NCBI RefSeq assembly: GCF_900142445.1
Contig: NZ_FRAV01000006.1
Location: forward strand, 113,022-177,021
Source: Chryseobacterium polytrichastri
GTDB lineage: Bacteria; Bacteroidota; Bacteroidia; Flavobacteriales; Weeksellaceae
DNA length: 64,000 nucleotides
Direction of reading: 5' to 3'
Position 1 is the stretch's first letter; each line of letters starts with the position of its first letter. The translations under genes were made by a program, and so were the position numbers. Below are positions 16,951 to 23,520 of this stretch, piece by piece. The notes beneath the pieces were generated by a model, which was not told the DNA's origin, did no database searches, and saw nothing but the letters and a program-made list of their open reading frames with translations.

Positions 16951-17320
16951 AAATTAGCTGTTTCAGAATTCCATTGTTTATCTTTAAAATATAATAGATT
17001 ATTCCTCCCACAGCATAAGCCACAACATCCAAAATATCTCCTGTAAACCGAGTGGATATCGAAGGGCAAACCACTTCAAATAATAAAGACAAATACAAAA
17101 CTGAGGTTAATACAAATTGAAAATTGGGTTTCCATTGGAAGCCCAATACTGTATTCATGACGTATTCTATCAGATAACAATACATTGGAACTGTGATAAG
17201 ATCTGTAAAATAATTGTTCACATAAGGAATGATGATTTCCTTGCGTCTCAGCACAATAATTAAAAGCCAAGCCAGCAATCCCAGTAAAAACAAATAGGAA
17301 ATTTTATATTTCTTAAGCAT
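16943..17320 (-). CDS. Small integral membrane protein, 125 aa, VanZ-like by appearance
   Basis: Four hydrophobic segments can be seen: YLFLLGLLAWLLIIVL, LITVPMYCYLIEYVMNTVLG, FVLTSVLYLSLLFEVVC and DILDVVAYAVGGIIYYIL. The last part (GDILDVVAYAVGG) resembles the DxxAN-xxG end of VanZ-like proteins, but the match is short and I would not name a function. Its ATG overlaps the stop of the 48-codon gene upstream by 8 bases, so the two are almost certainly translationally coupled. The pair faces a TetR regulator across a perfect palindrome and is the obvious candidate target. Confidence 0.8.
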   Translation of the reverse strand: MLKKYKISYLFLLGLLAWLLIIVLRRKEIIIPYVNNYFTDLITVPMYCYLIEYVMNTVLGFQWKPNFQFVLTSVLYLSLLFEVVCPSISTRFTGDILDVVAYAVGGIIYYILKINNGILKQLIFK

Positions 17321-17459
17321 GTAAAATAGCCATCAAAATTCCTAAAAGAACCTGTAAAACTTTCACAACCGTTTCCTGCATATCTTTTTTTGCAGGATTC
17401 TTTTTAGCTTCTTCATAATCAAACATTTTTTTCCCTTCCATTTTATTTGATTTAATCAT
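17313..17459 (-). CDS. Small membrane protein, 48 aa
   Basis: Short gene of 48 codons plus stop. The first 26 residues are charged (with KMFDYEEAKKNPAKKD), and the last 21 form one hydrophobic helix (VVKVLQVLLGILMAILHA), so it should be a single-span membrane peptide. An internal Met at position 7 (MEGKKMFDYEE) is an alternative start. The stop TAA overlaps the next gene's ATG by 8 bases, a typical coupled arrangement. It lies directly across from the TetR gene with a 24-bp palindrome between them. Function unknown. Confidence 0.68.
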   Translation of the reverse strand: MIKSNKMEGKKMFDYEEAKKNPAKKDMQETVVKVLQVLLGILMAILHA

Positions 17460-17471
17460 GCAAATATACTT

Positions 17472-17495
17472 AAATTAGAACAATTGTTCTAATTT
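17472..17495. promoter_or_regulatory. Perfect palindromic operator between divergent genes
   Basis: Arms AAATTAGAAC (17472-17481) and GTTCTAATTT (17486-17495) around AATT form a perfect 24-bp palindrome. It sits between the 48-aa/125-aa membrane pair and the TetR gene, 25 bases upstream of the TetR -7 box. This is the expected place for a TetR-family dimer site controlling both directions. Confidence 0.75.
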
Positions 17496-17519
17496 TTAAA
17501 ATATTATCTAAAACTCTCT

Positions 17520-17527
17520 TATATTTG
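17520..17527 (+). promoter_or_regulatory. -7 box 4 bases before the TetR gene
   Basis: TATATTTG, perfect TAnnTTTG, separated by AATC from the ATG at 17532, predicting a leaderless transcript. Confidence 0.6.
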
Positions 17528-17531
17528 AATC

Positions 17532-18152
17532 ATGAAAACCAAAGATAAAATAGTATCAAAAGCACTTAAACTATTTAATGAAAAAGGCTACAACAATATA
17601 ACGACAAGACATATTGCTGCGGAACTGAATATCAGTCCCGGAAACCTTCATTATCACTTTAAGCATTCTGAAGATATCATCAAGCAACTCTTTCTGGAAT
17701 TAATTTCCCAGATGGATCAAATGATGACAGATTTGAAAAAGAATGAATCTAAAGATCTCGAAAGTCTTTATAATTTCACATACGCAACTTTTGGAATATT
17801 TTATTCTTATCAGTTTATATTCCTGAATTTTCTTGATATTTTAAACAAACTTCCTGAAATAGAAGCTCAATACGAAATATTGAATATCAGAAGAAAGGAA
17901 GAATTTAATATTATTTTTGAAGGTTTTCAGAAAAATGCAATTTTCAGAACAGATATTCCAGATTTTATAATGGATCATCTATTGACCCAAATGTTTATAT
18001 TTGGAAATAGCTGGATTCTCCACAACAAAATCACTTTGCAGCTCAACAAAGAAGAAGCCGTAAAACATTACACCTTGGTACAAATGAATTTATTTTATCC
18101 GTTGCTGAATGATGAACAACAGAAATTGTATGAATCGAAATATATCAGATAG
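17532..18152 (+). CDS. TetR/AcrR-family transcriptional regulator, 206 aa
   Basis: The N-terminal HTH is KALKLFNEKGYNNITTRHIAAELNISPGNLHYHFKHSEDII at residues 10-50, with NLHYHF in the recognition helix. The C-terminal domain (55-206) is helical and aromatic-rich (FTYATFGIFYSYQFIFLNFLDIL) and ends in a basic tail. It is divergent from two small coupled membrane-protein genes across a perfect palindrome, which strongly suggests it represses them and itself. The downstream GNAT gene begins 3 bases after the stop and the AraC gene soon after, so three regulators or enzymes may share one transcript. Confidence 0.92.
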   Translation: MKTKDKIVSKALKLFNEKGYNNITTRHIAAELNISPGNLHYHFKHSEDIIKQLFLELISQMDQMMTDLKKNESKDLESLYNFTYATFGIFYSYQFIFLNFLDILNKLPEIEAQYEILNIRRKEEFNIIFEGFQKNAIFRTDIPDFIMDHLLTQMFIFGNSWILHNKITLQLNKEEAVKHYTLVQMNLFYPLLNDEQQKLYESKYIR

Positions 18153-18155
18153 AAA

Positions 18156-18623
18156 ATGATAACCATTAGAAAAGGGAATAAAAATGATCTTGCCCAGCTC
18201 CAACAACTCTTTGTAGATACAATCCATTTTGTGTGTCATAAAGACTATAATCAAAAGCAAATTGAAGCATGGAGTTCAGGCATTGAAAATAAAGAAAGAT
18301 GGCAGCAAGTCATACATCACCAATATATTTTAGTGGCTACTGAACAAGATAAAATACTTGGTTTTTGCAGTTTGGATAATGGTAATTATATCGATTTATT
18401 ATTTGTACATAAAAATCACCAGCATCAAGGAATTGCATTACAATTATACACCCTTATAGAACAAGAAGCAAGACAACAGAATCAGAAATATCTGACCGCC
18501 GATGTAAGCAAAACTGCTCAACCTTTTTTTGAGAAAATAGGTTTCAAATTGATAAAAGAACAAATAGTAACAGTAAAAGGAGTTGAGCTCACTAATTTTA
18601 AAATGAAAAAAGATTTAATATAA
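18156..18623 (+). CDS. GNAT-family N-acetyltransferase, 155 aa
   Basis: Acetyl-CoA-dependent N-acetyltransferase. The N-terminal strand MITIRKGNKNDLAQLQQLF and the acetyl-CoA loop motif A, YIDLLFVHKNHQHQGIALQLYTLIEQEA (Q/RxxGxG/A type), are clear around residues 87-113. The C-terminal KTAQPFFEKIGFKLIKEQ matches the usual final motif B. Substrate unknown. It sits 3 bases after the TetR gene and 12 bases before the AraC gene, which indicates an operon. Confidence 0.9.
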   Translation: MITIRKGNKNDLAQLQQLFVDTIHFVCHKDYNQKQIEAWSSGIENKERWQQVIHHQYILVATEQDKILGFCSLDNGNYIDLLFVHKNHQHQGIALQLYTLIEQEARQQNQKYLTADVSKTAQPFFEKIGFKLIKEQIVTVKGVELTNFKMKKDLI

Positions 18624-18635
18624 AAAATCAAGATA

Positions 18636-19460
18636 ATGCAAGAATTACAGCCAGAATACAATCAGTTCAGGATTTCAGTCCCCATAGAATTTGAAAGTAT
18701 ATTCTCGCATTTCTACTTTGCCGAAAACAATTCTGATCAACCTGTTACAAAAACATTATTACCTACTTTTCAAACCATTTTATTATTCTGTTTCGGAAAA
18801 AATGCGTCTATGAAAACTAAAGAAAAGACAATCATTTCAGTAGATAAATGCATTACTTTTGGTCCCATAAGACATTCCTTTGAATATACGTTACCTTCAA
18901 AAACTTCCATTTTAGTTGCTAATTTTAAAGATGATGCTTTCTATCGGTTTTTTGGAAAAGCCATGATCTCCAATCATTTTGCCATACATCCTGATCAACT
19001 TTTAACGGAAAACTGTTTTACAGATCTTTGGTATGAGCTATCCCAAATAAACTCGACGCAGGAACAGGTTAATCACATTCTCAAATTTTCTCAGCCTTAC
19101 GTTCAAGATCAGGATTCTACGAGTCAGCTTTTAAGTAATTTTAAAGATGAAAATGTAAATCCGATCAAAGCTATTGCAGAAAAAACCAATCAGTCTGAAC
19201 GGAATATTCAACTCAAACAAAAGGAAAAATTTGGATATTCTTCAAAAGAAATCAATCGCTACAACCGCTTTCTAAAAGCCATCCACCTCATTGAAAAGGA
19301 AATAGAAAATCAGCATAAAGTTGAATGGTTCAATATCATCAATGAATGTAATTACTACGACCAAAGTCAGCTCATTCATGATTTCAAACATTTCCTAAGC
19401 ATTCCACCTTCTCAATATGTAAAGTTCCAGCAAGACATTTGTAATCCGAGGTCTGAATAA
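18636..19460 (+). CDS. AraC-family transcriptional regulator, 274 aa
   Basis: The C-terminal third has the AraC double-HTH architecture: IKAIAEKTNQSERNIQLKQKEKFGYSSKEINRYNRFLKAI (first HTH, SERNIQ replacing the more usual SxRxLxRxF) and a second HTH region, EWFNIINECNYYDQSQLIHDFKHFLSIPPSQYV, which is the standard signature GYxDxSHFxRxFKxxxGxxPxxY in flavobacterial form. The N-terminal 160 residues are a sensor domain of unknown ligand. It is the last gene before the flavin oxidoreductase at 19538, a common pairing in which the regulator controls that gene. Confidence 0.88.
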   Translation: MQELQPEYNQFRISVPIEFESIFSHFYFAENNSDQPVTKTLLPTFQTILLFCFGKNASMKTKEKTIISVDKCITFGPIRHSFEYTLPSKTSILVANFKDDAFYRFFGKAMISNHFAIHPDQLLTENCFTDLWYELSQINSTQEQVNHILKFSQPYVQDQDSTSQLLSNFKDENVNPIKAIAEKTNQSERNIQLKQKEKFGYSSKEINRYNRFLKAIHLIEKEIENQHKVEWFNIINECNYYDQSQLIHDFKHFLSIPPSQYVKFQQDICNPRSE

Positions 19461-19502
19461 TCTCATTTCGTTTTCTTACAATTTTTGCGACCTCAACTCC
19501 TC

Positions 19503-19510
19503 TACTTTTG
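19503..19510 (+). promoter_or_regulatory. -7 promoter box of the NAD(P)H oxidoreductase gene
   Basis: TACTTTTG matches TAnnTTTG exactly; a TTTG lies 15 bases upstream at 19484-19487, closer than the ideal -33 spacing. The ATG is at 19538. Confidence 0.5.
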
Positions 19511-19537
19511 TCTTATAAAATTTAAAAAGTAGAAACA

Positions 19538-20137
19538 ATGAGACACTTAATTATTTACGCACATCCGAACGAAAACAGTTTAAATCATCAACTTTTACAA
19601 ACCGTTACTCAAACTCTGGAAACTGAGAAACATGAAATTGTAATACGGGATTTAAACAAAATTAATTTCAATCCGGTTTTCTCCTTAGAAGATATGGAAG
19701 GCCAAAGAATGGGTAAGGTTTCTGATGATGTAAAAGCAGAGCAGGATTTTATTTCTTGGGCAGAACACATTACTTTTATTTATCCAATTTGGTGGACAGG
19801 AATGCCGGCAATCATGAAAGGTTATATTGACCGAGTTTTCAGTTATGGCTTTGCCTATCGCTATGATCAGGGAATTCAAAAAGGGTTATTAACCGGCAAG
19901 CAAACCGTTATCATCAATACCCACGGAAAATCTAACGAAGAATATGAACGCATCGGAATGGATAAAGCTCTTTCTCTAACTTCCGACAAAGGAATCTTTA
20001 CGTATTGTGGTTTTAAGATCAATCAACATTTCTTTTTTGATAAAGCAGATAAGGCAACTTCCAATGATCTTGAAATTTGGAAAGAACAGATTAGAAATAC
20101 GTATTTGGAAAAAATTTTTACCTTTGCAAAGCAATGA
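19538..20137 (+). CDS. NAD(P)H-dependent flavin oxidoreductase (flavodoxin_2 fold), 199 aa
   Basis: FMN- or FAD-dependent quinone/azo reductase of the NQO1/KefF/MdaB group. The nucleotide site is HLIIYAHPNENSLNHQL at residues 3-19, and the flavin-binding strand TFIYPIWWTGMPAIMKGYIDRVFSYGFAY at about 80-107 is the family signature. It has no signal peptide and acts in the cytoplasm, probably reducing quinones or electrophiles. Its own -7 box and the upstream AraC regulator suggest induction by such compounds. Its TGA overlaps the ATG of the tyrS leader peptide (ATGA), so the end of this gene also holds part of the tyrS control region. Confidence 0.9.
   Translation: MRHLIIYAHPNENSLNHQLLQTVTQTLETEKHEIVIRDLNKINFNPVFSLEDMEGQRMGKVSDDVKAEQDFISWAEHITFIYPIWWTGMPAIMKGYIDRVFSYGFAYRYDQGIQKGLLTGKQTVIINTHGKSNEEYERIGMDKALSLTSDKGIFTYCGFKINQHFFFDKADKATSNDLEIWKEQIRNTYLEKIFTFAKQ
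20119..20126 (+). promoter_or_regulatory. Candidate -7 box for the tyrS leader transcript
   Basis: TACCTTTG inside the end of the oxidoreductase gene fits TAnnTTTG exactly. It would place the mRNA start near 20131, three bases before the leader-peptide ATG at 20134. No good -33 TTG is present at the right spacing (TTAG at 20091-20094), and the match is in coding sequence, so this may be chance. Confidence 0.35.
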
Positions 20138-20223
20138 AGCATTTAAATAACATATTACGTCTTCCGTTTTTTAACGAGTATTACTACCCGACTTATCGTT
20201 CGGGAAGACTTCTATATCTGTAA
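20134..20223 (+). CDS. tyrS leader peptide, 29 aa, Tyr-rich
   Basis: Reading frame of 29 codons plus TAA. Its ATG overlaps the TGA of the preceding gene (ATGA), which allows translational coupling. Codons 16-18 (20179-20187) are TAT-TAC-TAC, three Tyr in a row in the context NEYYYPTYRSG; further Tyr codons are at position 21 and 28, so 5 of 29 residues are Tyr. The codon run overlaps the first arm of a three-way alternative hairpin that ends in a terminator just before tyrS. By analogy with trpL, hisL and pheM, the peptide itself should have no function; slow decoding of Tyr codons would report low charged tRNA-Tyr. Not annotated by length-based gene callers. Confidence 0.75.
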   Translation: MKHLNNILRLPFFNEYYYPTYRSGRLLYL

Positions 20224-20281
20224 TTCAATAAAAATAATTCAAAATATTATAGAGCCCGAACAGTTTTGTTCGGGCTTTTTT
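20187..20281 (+). promoter_or_regulatory. tyrS transcription attenuator (four-segment leader RNA)
   Basis: Segment 1 CCCGA at 20187-20191, segment 2 GTTCGGG at 20198-20204, segment 3 CCCGAAC at 20255-20261, segment 4 GTTCGGG at 20268-20274. 1:2 pairs over 5 bp, 2:3 over 7 bp, and 3:4 extends to a perfect 9-bp stem (20253-20261 with 20268-20276), loop AGTTTT, then six Ts. A ribosome stalled with Tyr codons 16-18 in the A site would cover segment 1 but leave segment 2 free to form the antiterminator 2:3. The terminator ends 20 bases before the tyrS ATG at 20302, leaving no obvious room for a separate promoter. Confidence 0.75.
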
Positions 20282-20301
20282 ATGCTAAAAATTCAACAAC
20301 A

Positions 20302-21501
20302 ATGATCAATCAATTAAAAGAAAACGTAGAAATTATTCTACCAGAAAACGGTTTGGAACACAAATTAAAACAAGCCGAAGAAGAGAACCGAAAACTTACC
20401 ATCAAACTAGGCTTTGATCCCACTGCACCAGATTTACATTTGGGTCATGCTGTTGTACTTAAAAAGCTGAAACAGTTTCAAGATCTCGGACATCAAATCA
20501 TTATTATTGTCGGAAGTTTTACCGCAAGAATTGGTGATCCGACAGGGAAAAACAAAGCCAGAAAACCTTTAAGTACAGAAGATGTTCAACATAATGCACA
20601 GACTTACATCAATCAACTTTCAAAAATAATCGATGTTGAAAAAACTAAAATTGTATTCAATTCTGATTGGTTGGATGGACTGAGTTTTTCGGAAGTCATT
20701 CAACTGATGTCTAAAGTTACAGTTGCTCAGTTGATGCATCGAAATGACTTCAACAAAAGGTTTACAGAGAATACTCCGATTGCCATGCATGAGCTTGTTT
20801 ACCCTATTTTACAAGGTTTTGATTCTGTGAAAATTGAATGTGATATTGAAATGGGCGGAACTGATCAGCTATTCAATTGTACGATGGGAAGGCAGTTGCA
20901 GGAAACTCACAGTATCTCGCCACAGATCGTCATGTGTATGCCTTTACTGAAAGGACTTGACGGAAAAGAAAAGATGAGTAAATCTTTGAATAATACCATT
21001 GGCCTGACGGATGAACCGAATGAAATGTTTGGGAAAACCATGTCAATTCCCGATGCTTTAATCGATGAATTTATTGAGCTGACCACCGATTTTTCACTGG
21101 AACAAAAACAAGACTTAAAATTAAGAATACAACATGGTGAAAACCCTATGAACATTAAAAAATTGATCGCTAAAAATATTATCAAGCAATACCATGATTT
21201 AGAATCAGCAGAAAATGCAGAACAGTTTTTTATCAATCAGTTTCAGAATAAAAATTTTGAAGAGAAAGCTTTTGAACCCGTTCTTATTGCTTCTTTACAT
21301 CACACTAAAAATAAAATACTATTAATTGAACTCTGTCATCAGCTTAAAAATGATGTAAGTAAATCTGCTGTTAAAAGATTAATTGAAAGTGGCGGAATAC
21401 AAATCAATACTTTAAAAATAATAAATCCTAATCAAGAAATTGATTTAAAACCAAACCTGAAAATAAAGATTGGCAGAAGAAATTTCTTTGAATTGGTGTG
21501 A
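20302..21501 (+). CDS. tyrS: Tyrosyl-tRNA synthetase, 399 aa
   Basis: Charges tRNA-Tyr with tyrosine, class I aminoacyl-tRNA synthetase. The HIGH motif is HLGH in DPTAPDLHLGHAVVLKK, and the second signature is KMSKS in GKEKMSKSLNNT, both normal for the TyrZ-like bacterial subfamily of about 400-420 residues. The last 60 residues form the S4-like RNA-binding domain (KSAVKRLIESGGIQIN). The start is the ATG at 20302; a longer in-frame TTG at 20266 lies inside the terminator hairpin and is not plausible. Transcription probably depends on escape from the terminator in the 20134-20281 leader, linking supply of this enzyme to tRNA-Tyr charging. Confidence 0.95.
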   Translation: MINQLKENVEIILPENGLEHKLKQAEEENRKLTIKLGFDPTAPDLHLGHAVVLKKLKQFQDLGHQIIIIVGSFTARIGDPTGKNKARKPLSTEDVQHNAQTYINQLSKIIDVEKTKIVFNSDWLDGLSFSEVIQLMSKVTVAQLMHRNDFNKRFTENTPIAMHELVYPILQGFDSVKIECDIEMGGTDQLFNCTMGRQLQETHSISPQIVMCMPLLKGLDGKEKMSKSLNNTIGLTDEPNEMFGKTMSIPDALIDEFIELTTDFSLEQKQDLKLRIQHGENPMNIKKLIAKNIIKQYHDLESAENAEQFFINQFQNKNFEEKAFEPVLIASLHHTKNKILLIELCHQLKNDVSKSAVKRLIESGGIQINTLKIINPNQEIDLKPNLKIKIGRRNFFELV

Positions 21502-21598
21502 GGATGATAGGGTAAAGAATAATTTTTTGATATATTCGTTTTGCATAAAATAATTTAAACAGAAACAGCGTCAATTAATTTTCTTACCCGCTAACCAC

Positions 21599-22036
21599 AT
21601 GAACACTGAAATACAATATAGAAAAGCCTCAGTAAGCGATCTCGATTTCTTACTTAATCTGAGAATGAAAACCATGAATGAGCATTATGCAAATTCCAGT
21701 CTTCCCACAGATAGAGAATCTACTTTACAAAGAGTCCTTTATCAGTTTGAGAAGGCTAATATTATTCTTTTAAATAATGAACCTATCGGGTTATTAAAAA
21801 TCGACAAAAGTGAAGATAAAATTGAGGTACTTCAACTTCAGGTTGATCCCAGCCAACAAGGAAAAGGACTTGGAAAAATGATTTTAAAAGAAATTATTGC
21901 GGAAGCATTATCTTCTCAAAAAACTGTTGTATTAAGTGTTTTAAAAACCAATAAAGCGCAAAACCTATATTCCAGCTTAGGCTTTATAACCATTGAAGAA
22001 AATGAACATTCTTATATCATGGAATTTCCAAACTAA
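21599..22036 (+). CDS. GNAT-family N-acetyltransferase, 145 aa
   Basis: The acetyl-CoA-binding motif is VLQLQVDPSQQGKGLGKMILKEIIAEA (QxxGxGxxL form) near residues 78-104, with the preceding strand IGLLKIDKSEDKIEV and the C-terminal NKAQNLYSSLGFITIEEN signature. The substrate is unknown. It lies 97 bases after tyrS and is followed by a perfect 10-bp bidirectional terminator shared with the TerD genes on the other strand, so it may be co-transcribed with tyrS. Confidence 0.9.
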   Translation: MNTEIQYRKASVSDLDFLLNLRMKTMNEHYANSSLPTDRESTLQRVLYQFEKANIILLNNEPIGLLKIDKSEDKIEVLQLQVDPSQQGKGLGKMILKEIIAEALSSQKTVVLSVLKTNKAQNLYSSLGFITIEENEHSYIMEFPN

Positions 22037-22063
22037 AAAGTATGCCCAAAAGCATACTTTTCT
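22036..22063. terminator. Bidirectional terminator between GNAT and TerD genes
   Basis: Perfect 10-bp stem AAAAGTATGC / GCATACTTTT around CCAAAA, with T-rich ends on both strands. Confidence 0.88.
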
Positions 22064-22732
22064 TTATTTATAGGTATATGGAACAAGAACATCCATAAAA
22101 TTATCGGTCTGAAGTGGCTCTCCTAATGCCCGGAATTTCCAGTCTCCATTATGACGGTAAGCTTCTGCAAATACCATAGAACACATTCCGTTCATGCTAG
22201 AATCTCCAGAAAGGCTGTATTTTGTAATTTCTTTTCCATTAGCGTCTACTGCTCTAATGAATGCATTGTCTATCATGCCGAAATGTTGGTTATTTTTTCG
22301 CCCCATATAAATAGAAACTACAAATAATATTTTTTGATAACTCTGGTCCAGTTGGTCAAGCTTTACAATAATCTGTTCGTCATCTCCATCTCCTGCTCCG
22401 GTTCTGTTGTCTCCGGTAAGCCAAACATTTCCACTTGAATGCTGCATTGAATTAAAATAAACAACATCCCCTTTGTAAAGAGCGATCTGTCTACCATCAT
22501 TGGTCATACCAGTTTTTCCTAAGTTAGCCACCTTCCCGTTAGCATCTAAAAGGAATGCAATGGCATCTAGATCATATTCTGCTTCTTTACTGAATATTTT
22601 ACTAAGAAAACCACCTTGCTTTCTTACGTCCCATCCCAAGCCAATTGTTACTTTGGATAGATCATAAACACTTTCTCCACGGTCGTTTTTCCTTAAATCG
22701 ATCGTTTGACCTTTCTGTAAGTTAATTGCCAT
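22064..22732 (-). CDS. TerD-family stress protein, 222 aa
   Basis: Member of the TerD/Ter-stress (tellurium resistance) family, calcium-binding proteins of uncertain function found in general stress and phage-defence-like ter clusters. The opening MAINLQKGQTIDL, the calcium-site acidic run TGAGDGDDEQIIVKLDQL and the closing NGDWKFRALGEPLQTDNF are the usual signatures. It is longer than the typical 190 residues because of an insert near residues 30-50 (GGFLSKIFSKEAEYDL). It lies 31 bases downstream of a second TerD gene on the same strand; no TerC, TerZ or TerA gene is near. Confidence 0.93.
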   Translation of the reverse strand: MAINLQKGQTIDLRKNDRGESVYDLSKVTIGLGWDVRKQGGFLSKIFSKEAEYDLDAIAFLLDANGKVANLGKTGMTNDGRQIALYKGDVVYFNSMQHSSGNVWLTGDNRTGAGDGDDEQIIVKLDQLDQSYQKILFVVSIYMGRKNNQHFGMIDNAFIRAVDANGKEITKYSLSGDSSMNGMCSMVFAEAYRHNGDWKFRALGEPLQTDNFMDVLVPYTYK

Positions 22733-22763
22733 AGTTATCGTTTTTTTATTTTGTATATCTCTT

Positions 22764-23339
22764 TTATTTAATGATTTGCCCTTTATAATATTTTTCTAAA
22801 AAGAATCCAAGATCTGCTCTGTATCCAATTCCTGATGCTTCAAATTTCCAACTTCCATTTCTTTTATAGAGCCTTCCGAATTCTACACCCGTTTCAATAG
22901 AAAAATCTTCATCAAGCTCATATTTTGCAATTTCCTGATGGTTTGAATTGTCCACTACTCTGATATAAGAATTTCTTACCTGCCCGAAATTTTGTTTTCT
23001 TCTTTCAAAATCTTCAATGGTTACTACAAATAAAATTTCTTGAACTCTGGGATCCACTTTCTCTAAATCTACAATAATTGCCTCATCATCATCTCCGTCG
23101 CTACTTTTACCATTTGGATCATCTCCTGTATGACTTAAGGCTCCATCCGGAGAATATAAATTATTATAAAAAACAAAACATTCTTCGCTTACCAATTTTC
23201 TGTCAGAATCTATCATGATTGCAGAAGCATCAAGGTCAAAATCATATCCTGTTCCCTCATTTGGGTCCCAACCTAAACCAATGGTCATTTTAGTAAGTCC
23301 TAATTCAATTTTTTGCCCTTTTTGTAAATTAATCGCCAT
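22764..23339 (-). CDS. TerD-family stress protein, 191 aa
   Basis: Canonical-length TerD protein: GLTKMTIGLGWDPNEGTGYDFDLDASA, FYNNLYSPDGALSHTGDD and KSSDGDDDEAIIVDLEKV carry the Asp-rich calcium sites, and NGSWKFEASGIGY the conserved end. First gene of a two-gene unit with the 222-aa TerD protein, which has no other ter neighbours. The start is the ATG at 23339 with a perfect -7 box (TATATTTG on the minus strand, 23389-23396) about 50 bases upstream. Confidence 0.94.
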   Translation of the reverse strand: MAINLQKGQKIELGLTKMTIGLGWDPNEGTGYDFDLDASAIMIDSDRKLVSEECFVFYNNLYSPDGALSHTGDDPNGKSSDGDDDEAIIVDLEKVDPRVQEILFVVTIEDFERRKQNFGQVRNSYIRVVDNSNHQEIAKYELDEDFSIETGVEFGRLYKRNGSWKFEASGIGYRADLGFFLEKYYKGQIIK

Positions 23340-23388
23340 AGTGTATATAATTATTTTCCCTTAAGTTAAATTTGATTTATGAAATAAC

Positions 23389-23396
23389 CAAATATA
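23389..23396 (-). promoter_or_regulatory. -7 promoter box of the TerD pair
   Basis: Minus strand TATATTTG matches TAnnTTTG exactly, 49 bases before the first terD start. Confidence 0.5.
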
Positions 23397-23452
23397 TTAA
23401 TAAAAATAATTTGTTATGTATGATGTATCAAAAATTGAATTCTTTATATAAA

Positions 23453-23485
23453 CCAAAAAAATCTCAACTATTTAAAGTTGAGATT
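23453..23485 (-). terminator. Terminator of the panD-flippase operon
   Basis: Ten-bp perfect stem, AATCTCAACT at 23460-23469 and its complement at 23476-23485, loop ATTTAA. Read on the minus strand the stem is followed by a run of seven Ts. Confidence 0.88.
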
Positions 23486-23520
23486 GTATATTATTAAAGT
23501 TAAAGTATCAAATGAAATTA

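Noticed and set aside
20266..20301. TTG start upstream of tyrS
   Set aside because: It lies inside the 3:4 terminator hairpin; the ATG at 20302 matches the normal TyrRS N-terminus.
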